From Pseudomonadota bacterium (GTDB taxonomy: Bacteria; Pseudomonadota; Alphaproteobacteria; Caulobacterales; Caulobacteraceae), in assembly GCA_023445955.1 (NCBI GenBank), contig JAEXJH010000139.1:1-8607 (forward strand): a DNA stretch of 8,607 bases, written 5' to 3'. The notes under the pieces are model-generated. The model did not search any database, was not told the DNA's origin, and worked only from the letters and a program-made list of their open reading frames with translations. Shown piece after piece: positions 1 through 6,668 of this stretch. How positions within the stretch are numbered: position 1 is the stretch's first letter; each line of letters starts with the position of its first letter. The translations under genes were made by a program, and so were the position numbers.

Positions 1-448
1 TCGCCGAGGGGGTGATGGTGTCGGGCACGGACCAGCCCAGGCCGTCTTGCTCCAGCGAGATCTGCGTATAGAACACGCCCGCGCGGGCCGACAGGCGCAG
101 GGCAGAACCTGGTTGCGAGCGATAGGCCAGATAGCCTTCGCCCAGATCGACCACGTGTCGCTGGCCGTCCTGGCTCTCGCCGACGACCACGGCCGACAGG
201 GTGTCGGAGAAGCGCGGGTTCCAGACCAGGGCCGCTTCGCCCAGGCGCAGCCCCTGGTGACCATCACCGAACCGCGCCTTGCCGACGGCGCCGTCGATCC
301 AGGATTTTTCGCCGTTCGCAGCCGCAAGACGCAGGTCGACCAGGCCAGAGATCGTGTCGCGGGAGAACAGGTCCGCCTCAGCGTGCGCCGCATCGGCGCC
401 CGCCAAGCTTAGCCCTAAGACCAGAAGTGAAGCGGCGTTTCGTCCCAT
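1..448 (-). CDS. Exported, probable outer-membrane beta-barrel protein, N-terminal part (runs off the window)
   Basis: An open frame of 149 codons reads leftward from an ATG at 448 to the window edge without a stop, so the C-terminus is missing. The first about 27 residues form a Sec-type signal peptide: MGRN, a hydrophobic stretch (LLVLGLSLAGA), then a DAAHA cleavage-like end. The mature part alternates polar and hydrophobic residues with many Gly and aromatic positions (for example GLVDLRLAAANGE, RLSARAGVFYTQISLE), as in transmembrane beta-strands. The late stretch GWSVPDTITPSA resembles porin-like proteins annotated as hypothetical in Caulobacter and Sphingomonas, from memory and not from a search. 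The start is 34 bases beyond the stop of the nucleoside hydrolase on the same strand, so the two may be cotranscribed. Shine-Dalgarno match is poor. Function unknown; a porin or surface protein is inferred from export and strand pattern only. Confidence 0.7.
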   Translation of the reverse strand, partial: MGRNAASLLVLGLSLAGADAAHAEADLFSRDTISGLVDLRLAAANGEKSWIDGAVGKARFGDGHQGLRLGEAALVWNPRFSDTLSAVVVGESQDGQRHVVDLGEGYLAYRSQPGSALRLSARAGVFYTQISLEQDGLGWSVPDTITPSA

Positions 449-482
449 GTCTGAAATCTGGGCCGAACCACCTTCGATAAGG

Positions 483-1442
483 TTAAAGCAGCGCGGTCTT
501 CATAGCCGCGAAGAAGCCAGTCTGGTCTATTTTCTTGATCACCCTTGCGTTGGGTAGTCGACGTTTAAGGGCCGGGTCCGCGATCTCGATATCCGGAAGA
601 ATAGAGTGCGAGACGCTGAGATAACCACGCGTCAGCTCGCCCATCGTTTCGACATCGACCACACAGTCCTCGGCTTCCAGGATCAGGCTCTCGTCCAAGG
701 CGATGGCGCAGGTGAGGGCGTCAGGGTGCAGGCTGCCGTCCAGTCCCTCGGTCTCGCGGGCGAAGGCGAGGGAGGCGCGGTTCACGTCGGTGAAGAACCG
801 GGCCTTGTTGGTGTTCAGCGCTTCCAGCTCGGACAGCTGCGCGGTGTTCCACAGGCCGTCTTGCAAGGTCAGGGTCCAGGTGGCGATCGACAGGTTGAAG
901 CCCGCATTGACGACGATCTTGGCCGCCTCCGGATCGACATAGAAGTTGTACTCGGCAGCTGGGGTCACATTGCCGACGCCGTTGTCCGTGCCTCCCATGA
1001 CCCATAGGTGTTTCAGCGCCTTGGCGATGCGCGGCTCGCGCAGGTAGGCGAGGGCGATATTGGTCAGCGGCGCCTGGGCGATCAGGGTGATCTCGCCGGG
1101 TGCGTCCATGATCCGCCGGACCAGCTCGTCGACCGCGTGGCCGTCGGCCGGGCGCTGGGCGGCCTTGGGGAAGCCGCTGTCGCTCATGCCGTCGTGGCCG
1201 AAGACGTAGGCCGCGTCCAGCGGCGCGCGGGTAAACGGGGCCTGGGCGCCCAGATAGACGGGGACCTCGCCGGCCTTGCCGCAGGTCTCCAGTGTCACCA
1301 GGGCGTTCTCGGCGTGCTGGACAAAGCCGACATTGCCGTGGGCGATGGTGATGGCCTCGACGGTCACGCCGGGGCGGGTCAGGGCCAGCATCAGCGAGAA
1401 GACGTCGTCGCCGGCGGTGTCGGTGTCGATGATCAGGCGCAT
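483..1442 (-). CDS. Nucleoside hydrolase (inosine/uridine-preferring nucleoside hydrolase family)
   Basis: Cytoplasmic enzyme of the family that hydrolyses the N-glycosidic bond of (deoxy)ribonucleosides to base plus sugar in nucleoside salvage. From the chosen start it is 319 residues, the usual family length. The N-terminal Ca2+/ribose-binding signature is intact as D6-T-D8-TAG-D12-D13, followed by AHGN (N37), the MGG core strand (149-151), EYN-FYVDPEA (164-173, the family's N...DPEA sugar-binding motif), and D241 near the C-terminus as the likely last Ca2+ ligand. The His-Asp pair of classical members is spaced as H239-P240-D241, so the proton donor position is Pro and substrate preference cannot be told. 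The ATG at 1442 is chosen because the signature begins six residues later as in relatives; an in-frame ATG at 1478 adds 12 residues and has coding-like codons (ATG GCC AAG), so it is a real alternative. A further ATG at 1586 lies past the LexA box and is unlikely. It probably heads an operon with the exported protein at 1-448. Confidence 0.88.
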   Translation of the reverse strand: MRLIIDTDTAGDDVFSLMLALTRPGVTVEAITIAHGNVGFVQHAENALVTLETCGKAGEVPVYLGAQAPFTRAPLDAAYVFGHDGMSDSGFPKAAQRPADGHAVDELVRRIMDAPGEITLIAQAPLTNIALAYLREPRIAKALKHLWVMGGTDNGVGNVTPAAEYNFYVDPEAAKIVVNAGFNLSIATWTLTLQDGLWNTAQLSELEALNTNKARFFTDVNRASLAFARETEGLDGSLHPDALTCAIALDESLILEAEDCVVDVETMGELTRGYLSVSHSILPDIEIADPALKRRLPNARVIKKIDQTGFFAAMKTALL

Positions 1443-1546
1443 GGCTTCGATCTGAACCGATCCGGTCGGCTTGGCCATATCGATTTTCGGTTCGCCGGGC
1501 GGCCTATCGACTGACTCGGGCGAAGAAAATGCGGTGGAACGTCGCG

Positions 1547-1561
1547 GAACATCTTGTGAAC
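1547..1561. promoter_or_regulatory. LexA (SOS) box, GAAC-N7-GAAC
   Basis: Bases 1547-1550 and 1558-1561 are both GAAC, separated by exactly seven bases (ATCTTGT). On the minus strand this is GTTC-N7-GTTC, the known LexA operator of alphaproteobacteria including Caulobacter. It covers the candidate -35 element of sidA (1554-1559), so bound LexA would block RNA polymerase. Two further GAAC half-sites flank it at 1537-1540 and 1563-1566, with spacings of six and one, so only the central pair fits the consensus. It also lies about 70-100 bp upstream of the divergent nucleoside hydrolase. Confidence 0.88.
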
Positions 1562-1582
1562 AGAACAAAAGGGGAATATGGA
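1554..1582 (+). promoter_or_regulatory. Candidate sidA promoter overlapped by the LexA box
   Basis: TTGTGA (1554-1559) and TATGGA (1577-1582) are separated by 17 bases, a fair match to a housekeeping-sigma -35/-10 pair. Transcription would begin near 1589, leaving an untranslated leader of about 20 bases before the sidA ATG at 1611. This geometry argues against translation from the ATG at 1578, which lies inside the -10 element. Inferred by eye only. Confidence 0.55.
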
Positions 1583-1610
1583 ACAAAGCAAGAAATCTGT
1601 GGAGGCTGCT

Positions 1611-1700
1611 ATGATCCGTATCGCGCGTGAGTCTTTGGCCCTTGTTTCGGTCGCCAGCTTCGTCTGGATGATGTGCACGGTCGCCAACCTGGTGGCCTGA
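1611..1700 (+). CDS. sidA: SidA, SOS-induced inner-membrane inhibitor of cell division (29 aa)
   Basis: A 29-codon gene, easily missed by size cut-offs. ATG 1611 is preceded by a perfect GGAGG (1601-1605) with a five-base spacer; TGA is at 1698-1700. The product has a short basic N-terminus (MIRIARES) and then one hydrophobic segment from about residue 9 to 29 ([13 protein letters not shown], ending ANLVA): a single-pass membrane micropeptide, N-terminus probably cytoplasmic. In C. crescentus, SidA is a 29-residue inner-membrane protein induced through LexA after DNA damage; it binds the late divisome protein FtsW and blocks constriction without dismantling the Z-ring. The identity rests on exact length, topology, the LexA box about 50 bp upstream and Caulobacter context; I did not align it. 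The frame is open upstream to an ATG at 1578 (40 residues), but that lies in the -10 region. dnaE follows 35 bp later. Confidence 0.85.
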   Translation: MIRIARESLALVSVASFVWMMCTVANLVA

Positions 1701-1707
1701 GTCGTAT

Positions 1708-1720
1708 AGCGATGGTCGCT
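1708..1720 (+). other. Small hairpin just before the dnaE ribosome-binding site
   Basis: AGCGA (1708-1712) and TCGCT (1716-1720) are perfect inverted repeats around a TGG loop, ending two bases before the dnaE Shine-Dalgarno. A five-base stem is weak. It could mark a processing site or insulate dnaE translation from sidA; it could equally be chance. Confidence 0.3.
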
Positions 1721-1722
1721 TA

Positions 1723-1729
1723 GGGGAGG
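1723..1729 (+). promoter_or_regulatory. dnaE ribosome-binding site
   Basis: GGGGAGG sits six bases before the ATG at 1736, a near-perfect Shine-Dalgarno that fixes the dnaE start. It lies in the 35-base gap after sidA, so dnaE has its own strong initiation signal and need not be translationally coupled to sidA. Confidence 0.8.
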
Positions 1730-1735
1730 TCGGTC

Positions 1736-4700
1736 ATGGCGGACGCGGAAGGACAAGGGTTCGTCCACCTGCGGGTCCGTTCGGCCTATTCGCTGCTCGA
1801 AGGGGCCATCAAGGCCGATCAGATCGGCAAGTTGGCCGCAGGGGTGGGCATGCCCGCCGCCGGCATCGCCGACCGCGCCAACCTGTTCGGGGCGCTTGAA
1901 TACTCGTCCTACGCCAAGGATGCTGGGGTCCAGCCAATCATCGGCTGCGCCATTCCGATCACCGGCATCGGCGGCGGCCCTACCGAGCGCTGGGCGCGGG
2001 CCCCGACGATCATGCTGCTGGCCCAGAACGAGCAGGGCTATCTGAACCTCTCGGAACTGTCGTCGATCGCCTATCTCGACAGCGCCGAACTGCCCGAGCC
2101 GATCGTGCCCTGGGCCAAGGTCATCGAGTACAGCGAGGGCCTGATCCTGCTGTCTGGCGGCACGGACGGTCCGGTCGACGCGCTGTTCGCCGCCGGCAAG
2201 ACGGCCGAGGCCTCAGCGGCCCTGGCCGAGATGCAGCGGGTGTTCGGCGACCGCTTCTACGTCGAACTTCAGCGCCATGGCCTGCCCAAGCAGGCGGCGG
2301 CCGAGCCGGGTCTGGTCAACTGGGCCTATGAGCACGATGCACCGCTGGTCGCTACCAACGACGTCTATTTCGCCAAGGAAAGCTTCTACGACGCGCATGA
2401 CGCGCTGCTGTGCATCTCCGACGGCTCGTTCGTTGGCCAGGACGAGCGCCGTCGCGTCACGCCCGAGCACTGGTTCAAGCCTGCGGCGGATATGCGCAAG
2501 CTGTTCTCCGACCTGCCGGAAGCCTGCGACAACACCCTCGATATCGCTCGCCGCTGCGCCTTCATGGTGCACAAGCGCGACCCCATCCTGCCCAGCTTCC
2601 CGACCGGCGACGGCCGCAACGAGGCCGAGGAGCTGGAGCACCAGGCCCGGGAAGGCCTCAAAGCCCGCTTCGTGGGCCTGACCTTATCGGCCCCGGAGGA
2701 AGAGTACTGGAAGCGGCTCGAGTTCGAGCTGAACATCATCAAGAAGATGGGCTTCCCCGGCTACTTCCTGATCGTGTCGGACTTCATCAAGTGGGGGAAG
2801 ACGCACGGCATCCCGGTCGGTCCGGGGCGGGGTTCGGGCGCCGGTTCGCTGGTCGCCTGGGTGCTGACCATCACCGACCTGGATCCGCTGCGCTTTGGCC
2901 TGCTGTTCGAGCGCTTCCTCAATCCCGAGCGGGTCTCCATGCCCGACTTTGACGTCGACTTCTGCCAGGAGCGTCGCGAAGAGGTGATCTCCTACGTGCA
3001 GGAGAAGTACGGCCGCGACCGCGTGGCCCAGATCATCACCTTCGGTTCGTTGCAGGCCCGCGCCGTGTTGCGCGACGTCGGTCGCGTGATGCAGCTGCCG
3101 TTGGGTCTGGTCGACCGTCTCTGCAAGATGGTGCCCAACAACCCGGCTGCGCCGGTGACCCTGGCCCAGGCCATCGATCTTGAGCCGCGCCTCAAGCAGG
3201 CCAAGAAGGAAGACGCCAACGTCTCGGCCTGCCTGGACGTGGCCCTGCAGCTGGAAGGCCTGTTCCGCAACGCCTCGACCCACGCCGCCGGCGTGGTCAT
3301 CGGCGACCGGCCCCTGACCCAGCTGACCCCGCTCTACAAGGATCCACGCTCGGACCTGCCCGCCACCCAGTTCAACATGAAGTGGGTGGAAAGCGCCGGC
3401 CTGGTGAAGTTCGACTTCCTCGGTCTGAAGACGCTGACGGTGCTGGACCGGGCGGTGAAGCACCTGGCCAAGCGCGGCTTCGACATCGATCTCGGCAAGC
3501 TGCCTTTCGATGACACCAAGACCTACGAGCTGCTCGCCTCGGGCCAGACGGTTGGCGTGTTCCAGCTTGAAAGCCAGGGCATGCGCGACACGCTGCGCAA
3601 GATGCGCTGCGGCTCGATCGAGGAGATCACCGCGCTGATCTCGCTCTATCGCCCGGGTCCGATGGATAACATCGACACCTTCGTCGACTGTAAGTTCGGC
3701 CGAAAGCCCGTCGACACCCTGCACCCGTCGCTGGAGACGGTGCTGAAGGAGACCTACGGCGTCATCGTCTATCAGGAACAGGTGATGCAGATCGCCCAGA
3801 TCCTGGCGGGCTACAGCCTGGGCGAGGCCGACCTTCTGCGTCGCGCCATGGGTAAGAAGAAGAAGGAGGAGATGGATCTCCAGAAGATCCGTTTCGTCTC
3901 TGGCGCCAAGGAAAAGAACGTCCCCGAGGAACAGTCAGGCTCGATCTTCGAACTGGTGGCCAAGTTCGCCGGCTACGGCTTCAACAAGTCGCACGCCGCC
4001 GCCTATGCCTTCATCTCGTACCAGACGGCCTGGCTGAAGGCGAACACGCCGGTCGAGTTCTTCGCCGCCTCGATGAGCCTGGATCTGTCGAACACCGACA
4101 AGCTGGCCGTCTTCCATCAGGACGCTCGGAAGTTCGAGATCAATGTCCGCGCGCCGGACGTCAATGTCTCGGGCGCCGACTTCGAGGTCGAGAACGGCGA
4201 GGTGCTGTACGCCCTGGGCGCCATCCGCAACGTCGGCCTGGAGGCCATGAAGCATCTGGTCGCCATCCGCGACGAGGGCGGGCCGTTCCGCGACATTTTC
4301 GATTTCGTCGAGCGGATCGACCCCAAGCAGGTCAACAAGCGCGCCATCGAAAACCTGGCCCGGGCCGGGGCCTTCGACCAGATCCACAAGAACCGCGCCC
4401 AGATCGTGGCCTCGGCCGATGTGCTGATCGCCCACGCCCAGAGCTGCCATGCCGACCGCCAGGGCGGGCAGGGCGGCCTGTTCGGCTCGGACCCTGGGGC
4501 TGGTCGCCCGCGCCTGGCCAAGACCGAGAACTGGAACCAGGTCGATCTGCTGGACGAGGAGCTGTCGGCCGTCGGCTTCTACCTGACCGGTCACCCGCTG
4601 GAGGACGTGGTCGGCATGCTGCGCCGCAAGCGCGTGGCGCTGGTGACGGAGGCCATGGGTCAGGCCGAGGCCGGCATGGAAGCCCTGCGCATGTGCGGCG

Positions 4701-5167
4701 TCGTGCGCCGCCGCCAGGAGCGCGCCTCGCAGAGCGGCGAGAAGTTCGCCTTCGTCTCGCTGTCGGACCCGTCCGGCGAGTACGAGGTGCTGTTCCCGCC
4801 CGAGAGCCTGCGCAAGTGCCGTGAGGTGCTGGAGCCCGGCAAGGCCGTGGTCATCAAGGTCCGCGCCAAGGCCCGCGACGGCGAGGTCCGCTTCTTCGGC
4901 GACGACGCCGAGCCGCTCGAGAGGGCCATCGAGAATGTCGTGGCCGGCCTGCGCGTGCACCTCTCGCCGTCGGCCACCGAGATCGAAGCGCTGAGGCGCC
5001 GCCTCGAGCCCGCCCAGGGCCAGAAGGGCGGGGAGGTGACCTTCGTCGCCGCGATTGGCGGCGGTCGCGAGATCGAGCTGCGCCTGCCTGGACGTTATAC
5101 GCTGGATGCGGCTCTACGCGGCGCGCTGAAGACCGCGCCGGGCGTGGCGCTGCTGGAAGACGTATAG
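1736..5167 (+). CDS. dnaE: DNA polymerase III subunit alpha (replicative, DnaE1 type)
   Basis: Catalytic subunit of the replicative polymerase, working with the DnaQ proofreader and the DnaN clamp. 1143 residues (E. coli 1160). The N-terminal PHP domain (about 1-280) opens [15 protein letters not shown]; the metal-binding His pair is replaced (RVR at 13-15) and the later D-H is D-R (IADRANLFG), so it should lack metal-dependent nuclease activity, as in other proteobacterial DnaE1. The C-family polymerase core has the GRGSGAGS nucleotide loop and catalytic aspartates D406 and D408 in PDFDVDF, with the third, D560, in KFDFLGLKT (E. coli D401, D403, D555). A fingers/HhH region follows, then a clamp-binding motif QGGLF at 912-916, and an OB-fold near 975-1070 ([17 protein letters not shown]). 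It is 35 bp behind sidA on the same strand, so it is probably in the same SOS-controlled transcript. It is not DnaE2/ImuC: full PHP and C-terminal domains are present and no imuA/imuB are nearby. Confidence 0.97.
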   Translation: MADAEGQGFVHLRVRSAYSLLEGAIKADQIGKLAAGVGMPAAGIADRANLFGALEYSSYAKDAGVQPIIGCAIPITGIGGGPTERWARAPTIMLLAQNEQGYLNLSELSSIAYLDSAELPEPIVPWAKVIEYSEGLILLSGGTDGPVDALFAAGKTAEASAALAEMQRVFGDRFYVELQRHGLPKQAAAEPGLVNWAYEHDAPLVATNDVYFAKESFYDAHDALLCISDGSFVGQDERRRVTPEHWFKPAADMRKLFSDLPEACDNTLDIARRCAFMVHKRDPILPSFPTGDGRNEAEELEHQAREGLKARFVGLTLSAPEEEYWKRLEFELNIIKKMGFPGYFLIVSDFIKWGKTHGIPVGPGRGSGAGSLVAWVLTITDLDPLRFGLLFERFLNPERVSMPDFDVDFCQERREEVISYVQEKYGRDRVAQIITFGSLQARAVLRDVGRVMQLPLGLVDRLCKMVPNNPAAPVTLAQAIDLEPRLKQAKKEDANVSACLDVALQLEGLFRNASTHAAGVVIGDRPLTQLTPLYKDPRSDLPATQFNMKWVESAGLVKFDFLGLKTLTVLDRAVKHLAKRGFDIDLGKLPFDDTKTYELLASGQTVGVFQLESQGMRDTLRKMRCGSIEEITALISLYRPGPMDNIDTFVDCKFGRKPVDTLHPSLETVLKETYGVIVYQEQVMQIAQILAGYSLGEADLLRRAMGKKKKEEMDLQKIRFVSGAKEKNVPEEQSGSIFELVAKFAGYGFNKSHAAAYAFISYQTAWLKANTPVEFFAASMSLDLSNTDKLAVFHQDARKFEINVRAPDVNVSGADFEVENGEVLYALGAIRNVGLEAMKHLVAIRDEGGPFRDIFDFVERIDPKQVNKRAIENLARAGAFDQIHKNRAQIVASADVLIAHAQSCHADRQGGQGGLFGSDPGAGRPRLAKTENWNQVDLLDEELSAVGFYLTGHPLEDVVGMLRRKRVALVTEAMGQAEAGMEALRMCGVVRRRQERASQSGEKFAFVSLSDPSGEYEVLFPPESLRKCREVLEPGKAVVIKVRAKARDGEVRFFGDDAEPLERAIENVVAGLRVHLSPSATEIEALRRRLEPAQGQKGGEVTFVAAIGGGREIELRLPGRYTLDAALRGALKTAPGVALLEDV

Positions 5168-5180
5168 GAATATATTCCTA
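5165..5180. repeat. Perfect 16-bp AT-rich palindrome on the dnaE stop codon
   Basis: TAGGAATATATTCCTA is its own reverse complement over all 16 bases and begins with the dnaE TAG stop. As RNA it could only form a 6-bp stem with a TATA loop and no T-tract follows, so it is a poor intrinsic terminator. As DNA it has the form of a dimeric repressor or activator site. It is strikingly AT-rich for this genome. Function unknown. Confidence 0.6.
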
Positions 5181-5286
5181 GATCTACACATTGAGCGCGT
5201 GGCGGTGAGAGAGAGATTCCATCCCTCGGTATAATTTCCGCCGGGGACGTTGGCGGTGACTGAAGAGCCCACAACGGGCCGAACCT

Positions 5287-5295
5287 GGGAGAGAG
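5287..5295 (+). promoter_or_regulatory. Ribosome-binding site of the GFA-family gene
   Basis: GGGAGAGAG lies three to eight bases before the ATG at 5299, supporting that start. Upstream, TATAAT occurs at 5230-5235 but I see no -35 partner at the right distance, so no promoter is called in the 131-bp gap after dnaE. Confidence 0.6.
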
Positions 5296-5298
5296 CCG

Positions 5299-5649
5299 AT
5301 GGCCAGTCATGAAGGCGGATGCCAGTGCGGGCGCGTGCGTTATGCGGTCGAGGTCGAGCTGGACCAGATCATCAGCTGTAACTGTTCGCGCTGCGGCAAG
5401 CTGGGCCAGATCCTGGCTTTCGCGCCGGAGAGCGCCTTCGAGCTCAAGAGCGGCCAGGACGCCCTGACCGAGTACAAGTTCAATCGCCACAACATCGCGC
5501 ACCTGTTCTGCGAGACCTGCGGCATCCAGTCGTTCGGCCTGGGCACGGCCCCGAACGGCGACAAGATGGCGGCGATCAATGTCCGGTGCCTGGACGGCGT
5601 CGACGTCTTTGCCCTGAAGCCTCAGCAGGTGGATGGCAAGTCGTTCTAA
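5299..5649 (+). CDS. GFA/CENP-V domain zinc-binding protein
   Basis: A 116-residue cytoplasmic protein of the GFA family, named after the glutathione-dependent formaldehyde-activating enzyme Gfa, which adds glutathione to formaldehyde. The zinc-binding cysteine pattern is complete: C8-Q-C10-G, then C27-N-C29-SR-C32, then C71-ET-C74-G, plus a conserved-looking C in NVRCLDGVD near residue 98. Most small members have no proven activity, so only fold and zinc binding are secure; a glutathione or thiol-linked reaction is possible. Length is normal for a single-domain member. It stands 131 bp after dnaE with its own ribosome-binding site and is followed by a hairpin, so it may be transcribed alone. 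No glutathione-linked formaldehyde dehydrogenase gene is nearby, which weakens a formaldehyde role. Confidence 0.9.
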   Translation: MASHEGGCQCGRVRYAVEVELDQIISCNCSRCGKLGQILAFAPESAFELKSGQDALTEYKFNRHNIAHLFCETCGIQSFGLGTAPNGDKMAAINVRCLDGVDVFALKPQQVDGKSF

Positions 5650-5685
5650 GAGGTGGTGGTCTTCACCCCGTCTCTGTGAGTCAAC

Positions 5686-5707
5686 CTTCACCGGCGCGCG
5701 GGTGAAG
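5686..5707 (+). terminator. Hairpin downstream of the GFA gene, possible terminator
   Basis: CTTCACC (5686-5692) and GGTGAAG (5701-5707) pair perfectly over seven bases with an eight-base GC loop, 36 bases after the GFA stop. No T-run follows, so this is not a classical intrinsic terminator; it may stabilise the 3' end or aid Rho-type termination. The rest of the 289-bp stretch 5650-5938 holds only the short ORF at 5862 and no other recognisable element. Confidence 0.4.
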
Positions 5708-5861
5708 CCCGGGATGCGGGCGCCTGTTGGAGCGACGCCAAGCGTGGGGCTACCTGAGCACATCATGGGGCGAGGACAGCTCTACTGAGCTCACCGTGGA
5801 TCAGGCCAGGGGCTGACCAAGCCGCCAGATTGAACAGCCGTACGAGCCAGGAAGGGGTCTC

Positions 5862-5942
5862 ATGCTTGCTTCGGTCTCTAAGAACGTCCTCAAGCGAAGA
5901 CCTCCTTTTGGCCGGGGCGATGAAGCCTGGGCGCCGGCGTGA
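5862..5942 (+). CDS. Possible 26-aa upstream ORF coupled to the methyltransferase
   Basis: ATG 5862 is preceded by GGAAGGGG (5850-5857), four bases away, a good Shine-Dalgarno. The frame runs 26 codons (begins MLASVSKNVLKRRPP) to a TGA at 5940-5942 that overlaps the GTG start of the methyltransferase (5939-5941) as GTGA, the classic arrangement for translational coupling. The methyltransferase has no good Shine-Dalgarno of its own, so ribosomes terminating here could re-initiate on it. The peptide is basic, without a recognisable domain. It might be a leader peptide or just a chance frame; it is short and unverified. Confidence 0.35.
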   Translation: MLASVSKNVLKRRPPFGRGDEAWAPA

Positions 5943-6571
5943 GGCCGCCCGTCGCCGCCTCGTCGGAGCCCGCCGCGCATGATGCAGCGACCATGCAGTT
6001 CTACGCCGATGAGGCGCGGGCCTATGCGGCGGCTGGGGCCGATGGCGTCAGTCGGCATCTGAAGGGGTTTCTGGAGCGCCTGGCCCCGGGCGCGCGCATC
6101 CTGGACCTGGGATGTGGCGGCGGGCGTGACAGCGCGGCGATGCTGGCGGCGGGCTTCGACGTCGACGCTGCGGACGGCGTCGAGGCGATGGCGCTGGAGG
6201 CTCAGGCGCGGCTTGGCCGGTCGGTCAGGGTGATGCGGTTCGATGAACTGGAGGCGACCGCGGTCTATGACGGGGTCTGGGCCAATGCCAGCCTGCTGCA
6301 TGCGCCCAGGCCGGCGCTGCCGGACGTCCTGACGCGCGTCTTCCGAGCGCTGAAGCCGGGCGGGCTTCACCTCGCCAGCTTCAAGGCGGGCCAAGCCGAG
6401 GGACGCGATCGGTTCGGGCGCTACTTCAACTATGTCTCGGCGGACGCGTTGGAGACGGCATATCGGCGCTCGGCGGGCTGGGAGAGCCTGTCGATCGATC
6501 GCTATACGGGCGGCGGCTACGAAGGCGGGGACAGGCCCTGGCTCGTCGTCACGGCGCGCCGACCCGGCTGA
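5939..6571 (+). CDS. Class I SAM-dependent methyltransferase
   Basis: A 210-residue cytoplasmic methyltransferase with the Rossmann-like SAM fold. Motif I is ILDLGCGGGRDSAAM (about 54-68), followed by an acidic strand end GFDVDAADG (72-80, ribose-binding acid), FDELE (101-105), the motif IV-like YDGVWANASLLH (110-121) and LKPGG (138-142). The C-terminal GRDRFGRYFNY and GGGYEGG stretches recall small methyltransferases often labelled TehB-like or methyltransferase-domain proteins; the substrate is unknown. The start is a GTG with little Shine-Dalgarno, overlapping the stop of a short ORF (5862-5942). The alternative ATG at 5993 would give 192 residues beginning MQFYADEARAYA, close to the conserved domain edge, so the first 18 residues are uncertain. 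It is convergent with the HAD phosphatase, 97 bp away. Confidence 0.85.
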   Translation: MRPPVAASSEPAAHDAATMQFYADEARAYAAAGADGVSRHLKGFLERLAPGARILDLGCGGGRDSAAMLAAGFDVDAADGVEAMALEAQARLGRSVRVMRFDELEATAVYDGVWANASLLHAPRPALPDVLTRVFRALKPGGLHLASFKAGQAEGRDRFGRYFNYVSADALETAYRRSAGWESLSIDRYTGGGYEGGDRPWLVVTARRPG

Positions 6572-6668
6572 GGTCGGGACGTGCATGCCGGCCCCGTGGA
6601 GCAGTCGTCCCCTTACTTTAGACAGGCGTATGTCGATTGGGGACGCCCAAGAGGCCGCTCGGACTCGC

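Noticed and set aside
1008..1514. Plus-strand frame of 168 codons opposite the nucleoside hydrolase
   Set aside because: Low-complexity Gly/Asp/Val/Gln composition typical of a shadow; the opposite strand has conserved catalytic motifs.
1578..1610. In-frame ATG at 1578 that would extend SidA to 40 residues
   Set aside because: It lies in the candidate -10 element and would precede the transcription start; the ATG at 1611 has a perfect GGAGG and gives the known 29-residue length.
2684..3724. Long minus-strand frame inside dnaE (346 codons), and a similar one at 3935-4960
   Set aside because: These are antisense shadows of a highly biased GC-rich gene; their codon third positions mirror dnaE and they have no Shine-Dalgarno or domain.
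5230..5235. TATAAT as a promoter for the GFA gene
   Set aside because: No -35-like hexamer lies 16-18 bases upstream, so the match alone is not enough.
5200..5259. TGGCGGTGA occurring twice (5200-5208 and 5251-5259)
   Set aside because: A nine-base direct repeat with no third copy or symmetrical context; likely chance in GC-rich DNA.
5801..6586. Minus-strand frame of 261 codons opposite the methyltransferase
   Set aside because: Arg/Pro/Ala-rich with no motif or ribosome-binding site; the plus strand encodes a clear SAM-binding fold.
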